From: Mycobacterium terramassiliense
GTDB taxonomy: Bacteria; Actinomycetota; Actinomycetes; Mycobacteriales; Mycobacteriaceae
Direction: 5' to 3'
Length of the DNA stretch: 64,000 bases
NCBI RefSeq assembly: GCF_900157385.1
Contig: NZ_LT717700.1
Location: 891,818 to 955,817, forward strand
The position numbers and the translations under genes are program-made. The stretch's first letter is position 1, and every line of letters starts with the position of its first letter. The notes under the pieces were generated by a model. It did no database searches. It had not been told where the DNA came from and saw nothing but the letters and a program-made list of their open reading frames with translations. Shown in pieces: positions 9,100-17,873 of this stretch.

Positions 9100-10740
9100 T
9101 CATAAGGCGGCCTTGATGGCCGCGTGCAGCTGGCGCAGCGAGGAGCGGTCCGCCTTGACCTCCAGCACGCGCATGCCGATCCCCGGTTCGTCGAACGCCG
9201 CGCCCAGCTCGTCGACCTCGATCTGCCGGCTGTCCACGTGGTACGCGCGGCACAGGGCTCCGACGTCGACGTCGTGCGGGGTGCCGAAGATCCGCGAGGA
9301 CACATCGGAGAACCTCGGATCGCCCTGCTCGAGCAGTTCGAAGATGCCGCCGCCGTTGTCGTTGGACACGACGATCGTCAGCCGCTGCGGTGTCGGTTCG
9401 GTGGGGCCGATCAGCAGCCCGGAGCTGTCGTGCACGAACGTCAGGTCGCCGATCAGCGCGACGGTGCGGCCCTCGTGGGCCAGGGCGGCGCCGATGGCGG
9501 TGGACACGGTGCCGTCGATGCCGGCCACCCCGCGGTTGGAGCGGACCGTGATCTGTCCGCGATGCCTCGCGGACCCGAGACCGACCAGCGCGGCATCGCG
9601 AACGGGGTTGGAGGCCCCCAGCACCAGCTGGTCGCCCGGCCGCAGCGCGTCGGCCACGGCCGCGGCGACGTGCAGCCCGGTGGTCAGCGGGTGCACCGCC
9701 AGCTGGCCGCGCACCGCGGAGATCGCGTGGCGGTTCATTTCCGCGCAGCGGTGCAGCCACGCGGGGTGGGGCGTCCCGGTGGTGACCGCGCGCGTGCCGG
9801 TGGCCTGCGAGTTGCCCGAGACGTCGGGCCACCGGGGTCCGGTGGTCAGCGCGTACACCGGCACCTTCGGGTCGGCCAGCAGCGCCGAGACCGGCCGGTG
9901 CAGCGTCGGGCGGCCGAGCATGATCACCTGCTTGGGCCGCAGCAGCGGCAGCGCGAGGGGGTGCAGCGGGTTGGCCGGGGCGGGTGCCGTCGGCTCCGCG
10001 ACGGTGGGCAGCTGCTCCAGGTTGGGCTGGGCGCCCGCGCCGTGCCCTGCGATGACGACCGTGTCGGGCGTCAGGTCGATGTCCAGCGGCTGGTCGAAGC
10101 TGACCGGCGGCGTGTAGGTCCACGGCTTGCCGCCGGGGCGGCCCGGCGGGGTCGCGGCACCGTGCGGTGCGGGATCGGGCACCAACGGTTCGCGCAGCGG
10201 GATGTCGAACTGCACGGGGCCGGCGTTGGCGGTGCGAGATCCCGTCGCGGCCGCCAGGACGCGGCAGGTGGCCGATCGCCAGGTGGCGTTGAGCGAATCC
10301 AGCCGCTCGGGTGCGTCCTCGGCCAGGCCCAGGCTGATGGTGGCGCGGACCTGGGTGCCGAAGTAGCCCAGCTGCTCCATGGTCTGATTGGCCCCGGTGC
10401 CCAGCAGCTCGTAGGGCCGGTTGGCCGACAGCACGATCAGCGGCACCCGCGCGTAGTTGGCCTCGACCACCGCCGGGCCGAGGTTGGCCACGGCGGTCCC
10501 CGAGGTCATCGCGATGCACACGGGCGCGCCGGCACTGATCGCCAGCCCGATCGCCAGGTAGCCGGCGGTGCGCTCATCGATGCGGACGTGCAGCCGGATG
10601 CGGCCGGACCGGTCGGCGTCCTGTAGCGCGAAGGCCAGCGGCGCGTTCCGTGACCCCGGGCACAACACGACGTCGCGGACGCCGCCGCGAATCAGCTCGT
10701 CGACGACGACGCGGGCCTGTGTCGTCGAGGGGTTCACCAC
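9100..10740 (-). CDS. menD: SEPHCHC synthase MenD
   Basis: Thiamine-diphosphate enzyme of 546 residues that condenses isochorismate with 2-oxoglutarate, the first committed step of menaquinone synthesis. [13 protein letters not shown] lies near residue 25. The ThDP/Mg motif runs from [13 protein letters not shown] to [12 protein letters not shown] near the C-terminus, and the [16 protein letters not shown] segment is characteristic. Two GTG codons stand at the start (10740 and 10737). Its natural upstream neighbour bpoC is now separated by an IS30-family insertion, leaving only 67 bases of native sequence before the element, so its promoter may have changed. Confidence 0.95.
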   Translation of the reverse strand: MVNPSTTQARVVVDELIRGGVRDVVLCPGSRNAPLAFALQDADRSGRIRLHVRIDERTAGYLAIGLAISAGAPVCIAMTSGTAVANLGPAVVEANYARVPLIVLSANRPYELLGTGANQTMEQLGYFGTQVRATISLGLAEDAPERLDSLNATWRSATCRVLAAATGSRTANAGPVQFDIPLREPLVPDPAPHGAATPPGRPGGKPWTYTPPVSFDQPLDIDLTPDTVVIAGHGAGAQPNLEQLPTVAEPTAPAPANPLHPLALPLLRPKQVIMLGRPTLHRPVSALLADPKVPVYALTTGPRWPDVSGNSQATGTRAVTTGTPHPAWLHRCAEMNRHAISAVRGQLAVHPLTTGLHVAAAVADALRPGDQLVLGASNPVRDAALVGLGSARHRGQITVRSNRGVAGIDGTVSTAIGAALAHEGRTVALIGDLTFVHDSSGLLIGPTEPTPQRLTIVVSNDNGGGIFELLEQGDPRFSDVSSRIFGTPHDVDVGALCRAYHVDSRQIEVDELGAAFDEPGIGMRVLEVKADRSSLRQLHAAIKAAL

Positions 10741-10807
10741 TACAGCGTGTCACAACCCGCTGGCCGGCCGCCGAACGTGGAGTCGTTGCGGCAACTCGCC
10801 CCTTAGC

Positions 10808-10827
10808 TTCAAGGGATGGATGCAACA
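10808..10827 (+). repeat. Left terminal inverted repeat of the IS30-family element
   Basis: TTCAAGGGATGGATGCAACA. The thirteen inner bases GATGGATGCAACA match the complement of the right end exactly. AGC, the target duplication, lies immediately outside. Confidence 0.9.
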
Positions 10828-10849
10828 CATCTGATTGAGGAGTGTTGCT

Positions 10850-12118
10850 GTGCCGCGTCCGCCGTTGAGGTTTGTTGTCCGTCAGTTCTGGGCTCACATC
10901 GGTAATGGCTGTAGTGCCGCGGAGGCCGGTGTCGCCGTCGGCGTGTCGGAACGTTCTGGCTATGGCTGGTTTGCTGATGCTGGCGGCGTGAAACCACGGC
11001 TATGTGAACCGAAAAGCGTTGGCCCGCGGCCGAGGCTGACCTTCGAAGACCGGGTCGAGATCGAAATTGGTGTCAGGACGAACGAATCGTTGCACTCGAT
11101 CGGCAACCGGCTGGGCCGGCCGGCGTCGACGATCAAACGCGAGATCGACGCCAACGGGGTGGACAACAGCTACGACGGGCGCAAATCCGGTTATCGGCGC
11201 AAGGAAGCCTTCGGGGCGCGCCAGAGCGGCAAAACCGCGCACGTTCAGTATCGGGCCCTCAGGGCCCAAGCACGCTCCGATGAACGTGCCCGGCGTCCCA
11301 AGCAGAGCACGCTGGCGGCAAATGACCGATTGCGTCAGGAGGTGCAGACTCGGTTAGACGACTTCCATAGTCCCGGCCAGATCGCGGTGGGGCTGCGGCG
11401 GGATTTTCCTGACGATGCGGAGATGTGGGTGTCACACGAAGCCATCTATCAGGCGATTTACGTGCAAGGCCGCGGCCACTTGCGCCGCGATATCCACCGC
11501 TGCCTGCGCACCGGGCGGGCGTTGCGCAAACCGCGCAGCATCCCCGGTGAGCGCCGGGGTCGTATCCCCAACATGGTCAACATCAGCGAGCGTCCACCGG
11601 AGGTGGCCGACCGCGCGGTGCCTGGCCACTGGGAAGGCGACCTCATGTTGGGCAGCACCGAATCGGGCTCGGCGATCGGCACCCTCGTCGAGCGCAGCAC
11701 CCGATTCGTCATGCTGTTGCACCTGCCCGACAACCACGGCGCGCTGGCCGTCCAGGACGCGATCGTGGCCAAGATGGCCCAGCTGCCGGCGATGCTGCGC
11801 CGCACGTTGACCTGGGACCAAGGCAAGGAAATGGCCAACCACATCGCCATCGCCGCAGCCACCGACTTGGATATCTACTTTTGTGATCCGCACTCCCCGT
11901 GGCAGCGCGGCAGCAACGAAAACACCAACGGGCTACTGCGCCAGTGGTTTGCTAAAGGCACTGACCTGTCGGTGTTTCCGGCCGACTATCTGGACTACGT
12001 CGCGGCCAAACTCAACAATCGGCCACGCCAAACACTGGACTGGAAAACCCCCGCCGAAGCCCTCGACGAACTACTGTCCAACCCGACCAAACCACCCACT
12101 GTTGCATCCATCGCCTGA
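10850..12118 (+). CDS. IS30-family transposase
   Basis: DDE transposase of 422 residues. N-terminal helix-turn-helix regions (GCSAAEAGVAVGVSERSGYGW, and SLHSIGNRLGRPASTIKREI near residues 81-100) bind the ends. The catalytic core shows the three acidic positions in GHWEGDLMLG, TWDQGKEM and RGSNENTNGLLRQWF. The IS30 hallmark spacing and PADYLDYVAAKLNNRPRQTL tail are present. The start GTG 10850 has GAGGAG seven bases upstream, better than the TTG at 10835. The frame is intact, so the enzyme is probably functional. Confidence 0.95.
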   Translation: MPRPPLRFVVRQFWAHIGNGCSAAEAGVAVGVSERSGYGWFADAGGVKPRLCEPKSVGPRPRLTFEDRVEIEIGVRTNESLHSIGNRLGRPASTIKREIDANGVDNSYDGRKSGYRRKEAFGARQSGKTAHVQYRALRAQARSDERARRPKQSTLAANDRLRQEVQTRLDDFHSPGQIAVGLRRDFPDDAEMWVSHEAIYQAIYVQGRGHLRRDIHRCLRTGRALRKPRSIPGERRGRIPNMVNISERPPEVADRAVPGHWEGDLMLGSTESGSAIGTLVERSTRFVMLLHLPDNHGALAVQDAIVAKMAQLPAMLRRTLTWDQGKEMANHIAIAAATDLDIYFCDPHSPWQRGSNENTNGLLRQWFAKGTDLSVFPADYLDYVAAKLNNRPRQTLDWKTPAEALDELLSNPTKPPTVASIA

Positions 12119-12119
12119 A
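12100..12119 (-). repeat. Right terminal inverted repeat of the IS30-family element
   Basis: TGTTGCATCCATCGCCTGAA on the plus strand, the complement of the left end with two mismatches. It contains the transposase stop codon (TGA 12116-12118). The second AGC target copy follows at 12120-12122. Confidence 0.9.
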
Positions 12120-12160
12120 AGCGCCCCCCGATTTCGCGCAACGAGTCGACGCTGGGGGGT

Positions 12161-12943
12161 TCAGGCGCCGGCGAAGAACTGCAGCGCCGCGGCGTTGACG
12201 GCCTCGGGCCGCTCCAGGAAACCGAGATGTCCGGCGTCGGGTATCTGCAGGTACCGGCCGTTGGGCATCGCGTCGGCGACCTCCCGGCCCAGGTAGGGCG
12301 GCGTCACGATGTCCTCGGAGAAGCCGAGCACCAGCACCGGCGCGGCGATGCTGCGATAGGCGGCCAGCCGGTTGGTCTGCGGGGAGACATACATCTGGGC
12401 GCGCAGGCCCGGGGTCTGCTTGACCGGCCAGGTGGTGAACATCGCGATCCAGTCGGCCACGGCCGCCTCGTCGTTGATCGTCTTGCGCGAAAAGCTTTCC
12501 AGCAGCCGGTTTCTCGCGTCGAGCCCCGGCGGCAGCTGAACCCCGGAGGCGTGCAGCTCGACCTCGGCTTCGTGGAAGAACTGGCGGGCGCGGTCCAGGC
12601 GGCCGCGGGTGGCCATCAGCACCGCCGAGCGGACCAGCTCGGGCCGCGACACCATGAGCTCCTGCGCGATGAACGCGCCCATGGAGACCCCGACCAGCCG
12701 CGCCGGGCCGGCGTCCAGCGACTCGATCAGCGCGGCGGTGTCGGCAACCATCGTTTGCGTCGTGAAGCCCTCGGCGTTTTCCGTCTCGCCGACCCCGCGA
12801 TTGTCGAAGGTGATGCAGCGGTACCCGGCGGCCAGGAACGCCGGGACCTGATGGGGGTGCCAGGTGCGCCCGGCGCCGCCGCGGCCGGCGATGAAAACGA
12901 CGGGCTCACCGGACCCGCGGTCGTCGTATGCCAGGTTGATCAC
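12161..12943 (-). CDS. bpoC: Alpha/beta hydrolase BpoC
   Basis: Alpha/beta-hydrolase of 260 residues, historically called a non-haem bromoperoxidase. The oxyanion region is FIAGRGGAGRTW, the nucleophile elbow is GVSMGA with Ser87, and the catalytic His is in DAGHLGF near the C-terminus. Its place inside the men cluster suggests a MenH-like or thioesterase role in menaquinone synthesis, but that is inference. GTG 12943 overlaps the menC stop by four bases (GTGA). Its 3' side now faces the IS30 element. Counterpart of Rv0554. Confidence 0.9.
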   Translation of the reverse strand: MINLAYDDRGSGEPVVFIAGRGGAGRTWHPHQVPAFLAAGYRCITFDNRGVGETENAEGFTTQTMVADTAALIESLDAGPARLVGVSMGAFIAQELMVSRPELVRSAVLMATRGRLDRARQFFHEAEVELHASGVQLPPGLDARNRLLESFSRKTINDEAAVADWIAMFTTWPVKQTPGLRAQMYVSPQTNRLAAYRSIAAPVLVLGFSEDIVTPPYLGREVADAMPNGRYLQIPDAGHLGFLERPEAVNAAALQFFAGA

Positions 12944-13911
12944 CCGGACGACGGTACAAGGAGCGGATGGCAGGCCTTGATCCGGTCGATCCACCACTGC
13001 CGCCGCTCGGGCGGCGCGGCCAGCGCCCGCAGCCGCGCCGGGTCGGGCGTCACCGGCCCGACCGCCAGGCAGCCGTCGATCGGCGCGGCGACGTCCACCA
13101 CGTCGGCCGAGAACAGCCCACCGGTGCCCAGCCCGCAGGCATGGCGCAGCTGCGGCAGGGCCGCCGCGGCGGTCAGGCCATGGCTGATGCCGACCGCCGA
13201 GTCCAGCGCGCTGGAGACCACCACCGGGATGTCGATCTGGGCGGCGATCGCGAGCAGGGCGCAAACCCCGCCCAGCGGGGCGACTTTGAGCACGGCGATG
13301 TCGGCGGCGTGGGCGCGGACCACCGCGAGCGGGTCGTCGGCCTTGCGGATGCTTTCGTCGGCCGCGATCGGCACGTCGATCCGCGCGCGCAACGCGGCGA
13401 GTTCGTCGACGCTCGCGCAGGGCTGTTCGAGGTACTCCAGCGGGCCGTCGGCGGTCAGGGCGGCCGCGGCCCGCGCCGCCTGCTCGACGGTCCAGCCGCC
13501 GTTGGCGTCCACCCGCACCGTCGGCACGAGTGCGCGCACGGCGTTGACCCGCGCCACGTCGTCGGCCAGCGTCTGGCCCGGCTCGGCGACCTTCACCTTG
13601 GCCGTGCCGGCCCCCGGGAACCGCGACAGCACCTCGCTCACCCGGGCGGCGGGCACGGCCGGCACGGTCGCGTTGATGGGGACGCGCTGGCGCAGGACGG
13701 GCGGCCGCGGCCGGTAGGCACCCTCGACGGCGGCGGCGAGCCAGTGCGCGGCCTCGGGCGGCGCGTATTCCAGGAAGGCGCCGAACTCGCCCCAACCCGC
13801 GGGGCCCTCGATCAGCGCGACCTCGCGGGTGGTGATGCCGCGGAAGCGCACCCGCATCGGCAGCGCCACCACATGCAGGCGCTCCAGCAGCTCGGATAAA
13901 GGCGGCCTCAC
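12940..13911 (-). CDS. menC: o-Succinylbenzoate synthase MenC
   Basis: Enolase-superfamily enzyme of 323 residues that dehydrates SHCHC to o-succinylbenzoate. The catalytic set is visible: the KxK pair in TAKVKVAEPG, the metal ligands in VRVDANGGW, EYLEQP and AADESIRK, and the opposite-face lysine in DIAVLKVAPLGG. GTG 13911 overlaps the stop of the upstream amidohydrolase gene by 4 bp; the 3' end overlaps bpoC in the same way, so the three are translationally coupled. Equivalent of Rv0553. Confidence 0.94.
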   Translation of the reverse strand: MRPPLSELLERLHVVALPMRVRFRGITTREVALIEGPAGWGEFGAFLEYAPPEAAHWLAAAVEGAYRPRPPVLRQRVPINATVPAVPAARVSEVLSRFPGAGTAKVKVAEPGQTLADDVARVNAVRALVPTVRVDANGGWTVEQAARAAAALTADGPLEYLEQPCASVDELAALRARIDVPIAADESIRKADDPLAVVRAHAADIAVLKVAPLGGVCALLAIAAQIDIPVVVSSALDSAVGISHGLTAAAALPQLRHACGLGTGGLFSADVVDVAAPIDGCLAVGPVTPDPARLRALAAPPERRQWWIDRIKACHPLLVPSSG

Positions 13912-15512
13912 TGGCCGTGAACCTGGTGGCCCGCCAGAAACGTCGCGCGCACCTCGAGGTCGGCGATCCGCTCCGGCGGGACGGTCCGGGGATCGGCCGA
14001 GAGCACCACCAGGTCCGCATACTTGCCGACCTCCAGCGAGCCGATCACGTCGTCGGAGAACAGCTGCCAGGCGGCGTCGAGGGTCTGCGCGCGGATCGCC
14101 TGGTCTACGGTCAGCCGCTCCTCGGGCGCCAGCACCCGGCCGCTGGGCGCCGTGCGCGTGACGGCCACGCTGATGTTGCGCAGCGGCTCCTCGGGCGTGA
14201 CCGGCGGGTCGTTGTGCAACGAGATCCGCATGCCGGTGGCCACCGCGGAACCCGCCGGCATCCAACGGGATCCGCGCTCGGGCCCGAACAGGCCGTCGAC
14301 GAGGACGTCGCCCCAGTAGTGGATCTGGTCCACGAAGATGCTGCAGGTGACGCCGAGGTCGGCGGCCCGTTGGAGTTGCTCGGGCCGGATGGCGCCGACG
14401 TGCTCGAGGCGCAGCCGGTGGTCGGGGCGCGGATGGCGCTGGAGCGCTTCGTCGTAGACGTCCAGGATGGTGTCCACGCCGGCGTCGCCCTGCACGTGGC
14501 AGGCCATCGGCCAGCCCAGCGGGAAATAGGCGTTGACGATCTCGGCCAGCTGCTCGCGGGTGTAGTTGGCGTGGCCGCAGGAACCGGGCGGCACGCCGAT
14601 GGCGCGGGTGGCCTCGGTGTCCAGATACGGGAACGACAACGCGATGTTGCCGACCCACGGTGAGCCGTCCACCCAGATCTTGATGCCGACCTGGCGCAGC
14701 ATGTCATCGCCCTGACCGGGGGTGGCGTCGGTGTGCATCTGCGGGTTGGAGATCTCGTAGGTGCGCAACCGGACCGTCAGGTCGTCGCGCACTTGCTCGA
14801 CCAGCGGCAAAAACGCCGGGTCGAAGGCCATCTCCGAGCAGGTGGTCAACCCCGCGCGGTTGAGCCGGGCGCACTCGGCGCGCAGCATCGCCGGGTAGTC
14901 GCCGGGCGCGATGGCCCCGGCGAGCAGCGGAAACACCGCGCCGATCTCCTCGGCCGTGCCGTCGAGGTCCCCGTCGGCGTCGCGGCCGTAGCTGGCGCCC
15001 TTGGGGTCGGGGGTGTCGCGGGTCAGCCCGTTGAGCCGTGCGGCTTGCGAGTTGAAGAAGGCCTTGTGCCCGGAGTTGTGGATGATCACCAGCGGCCCGT
15101 CCGGCGCGACGTCGTCGAGCCAGGCCAGCGTGGGGTCGGGAAGCCCGTTCTGCAGCAGCGGATCCCAGCCGTTGAGGTAGGCGCCGGCGGCTCCCCGCTT
15201 TCCGGCCTCGCGGCGGATCGCCGCGACCACGTCGTCGGGGCCGGGCAGCGTGACCGGGCGGATATCGACGATCCGGTCCGACAGTGCCATGGCCTCCATC
15301 AGCGGATGCCCGTGCGCCTCAACGAATCCCGGCATGACGCAGCCGTCGCCGACGTCGATGGACCGGGTGTTCGGGCCGATGAGGCCGGCTACGTCCGAGC
15401 GGGTGCCGACGGCGACGATGCGGCCGTCGGCCACGGCGAGCGCCTCGGCCGTGGGGCGCGCCTCGTCGACGGTCAGCACGGTCCCGGTGATGACGAGATC
15501 GGCGGCGGCCAT
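13908..15512 (-). CDS. YtcJ-type amidohydrolase, Rv0552-like
   Basis: Metal-dependent hydrolase of 534 residues. The N-terminal beta domain (VITGTVLTVDEARPTAEALAV) is followed by the metal motif GFVEAHGHPLMEA, a later GIKIWVDGSPWVG motif, ACHVQGDAG and the catalytic-Asp region HNDPPVTPEEPL. Members hydrolyse exocyclic amide bonds; the substrate is unknown. ATG 15512 gives the usual length; the longer open frame to 16898 is a shadow of fadD8. A TACGAT box eight bases upstream may drive a nearly leaderless transcript. First gene of the menC-bpoC-menD run. Confidence 0.88.
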   Translation of the reverse strand: MAAADLVITGTVLTVDEARPTAEALAVADGRIVAVGTRSDVAGLIGPNTRSIDVGDGCVMPGFVEAHGHPLMEAMALSDRIVDIRPVTLPGPDDVVAAIRREAGKRGAAGAYLNGWDPLLQNGLPDPTLAWLDDVAPDGPLVIIHNSGHKAFFNSQAARLNGLTRDTPDPKGASYGRDADGDLDGTAEEIGAVFPLLAGAIAPGDYPAMLRAECARLNRAGLTTCSEMAFDPAFLPLVEQVRDDLTVRLRTYEISNPQMHTDATPGQGDDMLRQVGIKIWVDGSPWVGNIALSFPYLDTEATRAIGVPPGSCGHANYTREQLAEIVNAYFPLGWPMACHVQGDAGVDTILDVYDEALQRHPRPDHRLRLEHVGAIRPEQLQRAADLGVTCSIFVDQIHYWGDVLVDGLFGPERGSRWMPAGSAVATGMRISLHNDPPVTPEEPLRNISVAVTRTAPSGRVLAPEERLTVDQAIRAQTLDAAWQLFSDDVIGSLEVGKYADLVVLSADPRTVPPERIADLEVRATFLAGHQVHGQ

Positions 15513-15554
15513 AGGCAGCGATCGTAGTGGTAGCAGGGTCCGGCTGACCGGAAT

Positions 15555-15568
15555 TGCAACACGTTCTA
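15555..15568. promoter_or_regulatory. KstR-like box at the fadD8 promoter
   Basis: TGCAACACGTTCTA matches the published KstR operator pattern TNNAACNNGTTNNA at every fixed position. It overlaps the probable -10 box TAGTCT (15567-15572), which stands six bases before ATG 15579, so bound repressor would block transcription. KstR controls the cholesterol catabolism regulon in mycobacteria. Whether this site is bound is inference. Confidence 0.6.
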
Positions 15569-15578
15569 GTCTTGCCCC

Positions 15579-17180
15579 ATGAGTGACGATCTGCTGCGCT
15601 ACCCGACCCATAACGGCCACATGCTGGTGGGCGCGCTCAAGCGCCACAAGAACAAGCCGGTGCTCTTCCTGGGCGACACCACGCTGACCGGCGGTCAGAT
15701 GGCCGACAAGATCAGCCAGTACATCCAGGCGTTCGAGGCGCTGGGCGCGGGCACGGGCGTGGCCGTCGGGCTGCTGTCGCTGAACCGCCCCGAGGTGCTG
15801 ATGATCATCGGCGCCGGGCAGACCCAGGGCTACCGGCGCACCGCGCTGCACCCGCTCGGGTCGCTGGACGACCACGCCTATGTGCTGACCGACGCCGGCA
15901 TCAGCTCGCTGATCATCGACCCCAACCCGATGTTCGTCGAACGCGCGCTGGGGCTGCTGGAGAAGGTGCCGTCGCTCAAGCAGATCCTGACCATCGGCCC
16001 GGTGCCCGAGGCGTTGAGCGGTGTGGCGGTGGATCTGTCGGCCGAGGCGGCGAAGTACGACCCGCAGCCGCTGACCGCCAAGGAGCTGCCGCCCGATCAG
16101 GTGATCGGCCTGACCTACACCGGCGGCACCACCGGCAAACCCAAGGGCGTGATGGGCACCGCGCAGTCCATCTCGACCATGACGATGATCCAGCTGGCCG
16201 AATGGGACTGGCCGGAGGAGCCACGGTTTTTGATGATCACGCCGCTGTCGCATGCCGGGGCGGCGTATTTCCTGCCCACGCTGGTCAAGGGCGGCCAGAT
16301 GTACGTGCTGCCCAAGTTCGACCCCGCCGAAGTGCTGAAAACCATTGAGGAGAAGCGGATTACGGCGACGTTCCTGGTGCCGTCGATGCTGTACGCGCTG
16401 ATGGACCACCCGGATTCGCACACCCGCGACCTCTCGTCGCTGGAGACCGTGTATTACGGCGCGTCGGCGATCAACCCGGTGCGGCTGGCCGAGGCGATCA
16501 GCCGATTCGGCAAGATCTTCGCCCAGAACTACGGGCAGTCCGAGGCGCCGATGGCCATCACCTACCTGTCCAAGAAGGATCACGACGAGAAGCGCCTCAC
16601 CTCCTGCGGGCGCCCCACGCTGTTCGCCCGCGTGGCGCTGCTGGGCGAGGACGACAAGCCGGTGCCGCAGGGCGAGCCTGGCGAGATCTGCGTCAGCGGG
16701 CCGCTGCTGGCCGGCGGGTACTGGAACCTGCCCGACGAGACGGCCAAGACGTTCAAGGACGGCTGGCTGCGCACCGGCGACATGGCCCGCGAGGACGAGG
16801 ACGGCTTCTACTACATCGTCGACCGGGTCAAGGACATGATCGTCACCGGCGGCTTCAACGTGTTCCCCCGCGAGGTCGAGGACGTCGTGGCCGAGCACGC
16901 GGCCGTCGCGCAGGTGTGCGTCGTGGGCGCCCCGGACGAGAAGTGGGGCGAGGCCGTCACCGCGGTGGTGGTGCTGCGCGCCGACGCGCCGCGCGACGGC
17001 GCCGCGATCGAGGCCATGACCGCCGAGATCCAGGCCGCGGTCAAGGAGCGCAAGGGGTCGGTGCAGTCACCCAAGCGGGTGGTGGTCGTCGACTCGTTGC
17101 CGCTGACCGGCCTCGGCAAGCCGGACAAGAAGTCGGTGCGGGCGCAGTTCTGGGAGGGCGCCGGCCGCGCGGTCGGCTAG
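15579..17180 (+). CDS. fadD8: Acyl-CoA ligase FadD8
   Basis: ANL-superfamily AMP-forming ligase of 533 residues. The P-loop-like motif is TYTGGTTGKPKG (about residues 179-190). Other landmarks are YGQSEAPM (A5), DGWLRTGDMAREDEDGFYY with the A7 Asp, the hinge in VDRVKDMIVTGGFNVFP, and the C-terminal catalytic lysine in GLGKPDKKS. It activates a carboxylic acid as a CoA thioester; the chain type is unknown, though the KstR-like box upstream points to steroid-derived or related acids. It starts leaderlessly six bases after TAGTCT. Equivalent of Rv0551c. Confidence 0.9.
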   Translation: MSDDLLRYPTHNGHMLVGALKRHKNKPVLFLGDTTLTGGQMADKISQYIQAFEALGAGTGVAVGLLSLNRPEVLMIIGAGQTQGYRRTALHPLGSLDDHAYVLTDAGISSLIIDPNPMFVERALGLLEKVPSLKQILTIGPVPEALSGVAVDLSAEAAKYDPQPLTAKELPPDQVIGLTYTGGTTGKPKGVMGTAQSISTMTMIQLAEWDWPEEPRFLMITPLSHAGAAYFLPTLVKGGQMYVLPKFDPAEVLKTIEEKRITATFLVPSMLYALMDHPDSHTRDLSSLETVYYGASAINPVRLAEAISRFGKIFAQNYGQSEAPMAITYLSKKDHDEKRLTSCGRPTLFARVALLGEDDKPVPQGEPGEICVSGPLLAGGYWNLPDETAKTFKDGWLRTGDMAREDEDGFYYIVDRVKDMIVTGGFNVFPREVEDVVAEHAAVAQVCVVGAPDEKWGEAVTAVVVLRADAPRDGAAIEAMTAEIQAAVKERKGSVQSPKRVVVVDSLPLTGLGKPDKKSVRAQFWEGAGRAVG

Positions 17181-17190
17181 TTGTGCCCCG

Positions 17191-17244
17191 AGCGTGACGT
17201 TGCGGTCACGTTCGAGGCCCAGCGTGACTGTGCTGTCACGTTCG
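17191..17244. terminator. Two tandem hairpins between convergent fadD8 and tetR
   Basis: Two 24-bp units (17191-17214 and 17221-17244) agree at 21 of 24 positions, with a 30-bp period. Each is an inverted repeat with a CGTGAC / GTCACG stem around a 6-base loop. The second unit overlaps the tetR stop codon. Position and symmetry suggest a bidirectional terminator, although there is no T tract, as is usual in mycobacteria. Confidence 0.5.
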
Positions 17245-17790
17245 GGCCGCGATGCCGGCCACCAAGAGGTCCAGCAGGCGGCCCGTCTGCTCCGGCGAAC
17301 CGCTGACCATGAAGATGCCGATCAGGCTGGACACCACGTCGTCGGCCTGCACATCGGGGCGCAAACTGCCGTCGTCGGCGCCGGCTCGCAGCAGGCTGTC
17401 GACGGCGCCGACGATGCTGTCGCGCGTTTGGCTGGGCTGCATCGCACCGGAGTCGAAGATCGCGTGCAACGACTCGGCCATCTCGCGCTTGGCGGCCACG
17501 AAGCTTGCGTAGCGGTCCATCCAGCGCCGCAGGGCGGTCCTGGGCGGATGCCGCTCGAGCAGCTGTTCGGCCGCCGCGGCCACCTCGGCGAGCTCGGCGC
17601 GGTAGATCGCCTCGACGAGGGCCTCCCGGTTCGGGAAATGGCGGTAAAGCGTGCCGATCCCGACGCCGGCGTCCCGGGCGATCGACTCCAGCGACACCGG
17701 CCGCCCCTGCGCGCCGGCGAACGCCGCGGTGGCCACCTCGAGTAGCTTTTCGCGGTTGCGGCGCGCGTCGGACCGGCTCGGCTCGGCCAA
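17236..17790 (-). CDS. TetR-family transcriptional regulator
   Basis: TetR repressor of 184 residues. The N-terminal helix-turn-helix is SLESIARDAGVGIGTLYRHFPNREAL, near residues 33-58, and the rest is an all-helical ligand and dimer domain. The start appears to be TTG 17790, because the next upstream sequence is a palindromic operator. It is divergent from an aldo-keto reductase gene with two CGGAGG-type palindromes between them, so it probably represses both itself and that operon. This block is not at this place in H37Rv. Confidence 0.87.
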   Translation of the reverse strand: MAEPSRSDARRNREKLLEVATAAFAGAQGRPVSLESIARDAGVGIGTLYRHFPNREALVEAIYRAELAEVAAAAEQLLERHPPRTALRRWMDRYASFVAAKREMAESLHAIFDSGAMQPSQTRDSIVGAVDSLLRAGADDGSLRPDVQADDVVSSLIGIFMVSGSPEQTGRLLDLLVAGIAART

Positions 17791-17792
17791 AG

Positions 17793-17806
17793 CGGAGGAT
17801 CCTCCG
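17793..17806. promoter_or_regulatory. TetR operator O1
   Basis: CGGAGGATCCTCCG, a perfect 14-bp palindrome ending 3 bases before the tetR TTG start. It is paired with a near-identical copy 36 bp away. Confidence 0.7.
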
Positions 17807-17828
17807 TTTCTGTTACGCTCCAGGCAAG

Positions 17829-17842
17829 CGGAGGGTCCTCCG
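17829..17842. promoter_or_regulatory. TetR operator O2
   Basis: CGGAGGGTCCTCCG, identical to O1 except at one central base, extended to a 16-bp palindrome by the flanking G and C. The centres of O1 and O2 are 36 bp apart. A TACGCT box (17814-17819) for the rightward gene lies between them. Confidence 0.7.
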
Positions 17843-17873
17843 CATCATTGCCAGTGTGTCAGACGGGAGCACC

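Larger units (their letters stand above)
10808..12119 (+). mobile_element. Complete IS30-family insertion sequence, 1312 bp
   Basis: The element has imperfect 20-bp terminal inverted repeats, left 10808-10827 and right 12100-12119, matching at 18 of 20 positions. One transposase gene (10850-12118) ends inside the right repeat, as is common in IS30 elements. A 3-bp target duplication AGC flanks it (10805-10807 and 12120-12122). Outside the duplication, GAGTCGTTGCG (10780-10790) and CGCAACGAGTC (12137-12147) form the arms of an imperfect palindrome (10 of 11 bp) whose centre is the AGC. The element separates bpoC from menD, with the transposase antisense to that operon. It looks intact and potentially mobile. 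Confidence 0.93.

Noticed and set aside
15513..16898. Upstream extension of the amidohydrolase frame to 16898
   Set aside because: It covers fadD8 on the opposite strand; homology begins at MAAADLV from ATG 15512.
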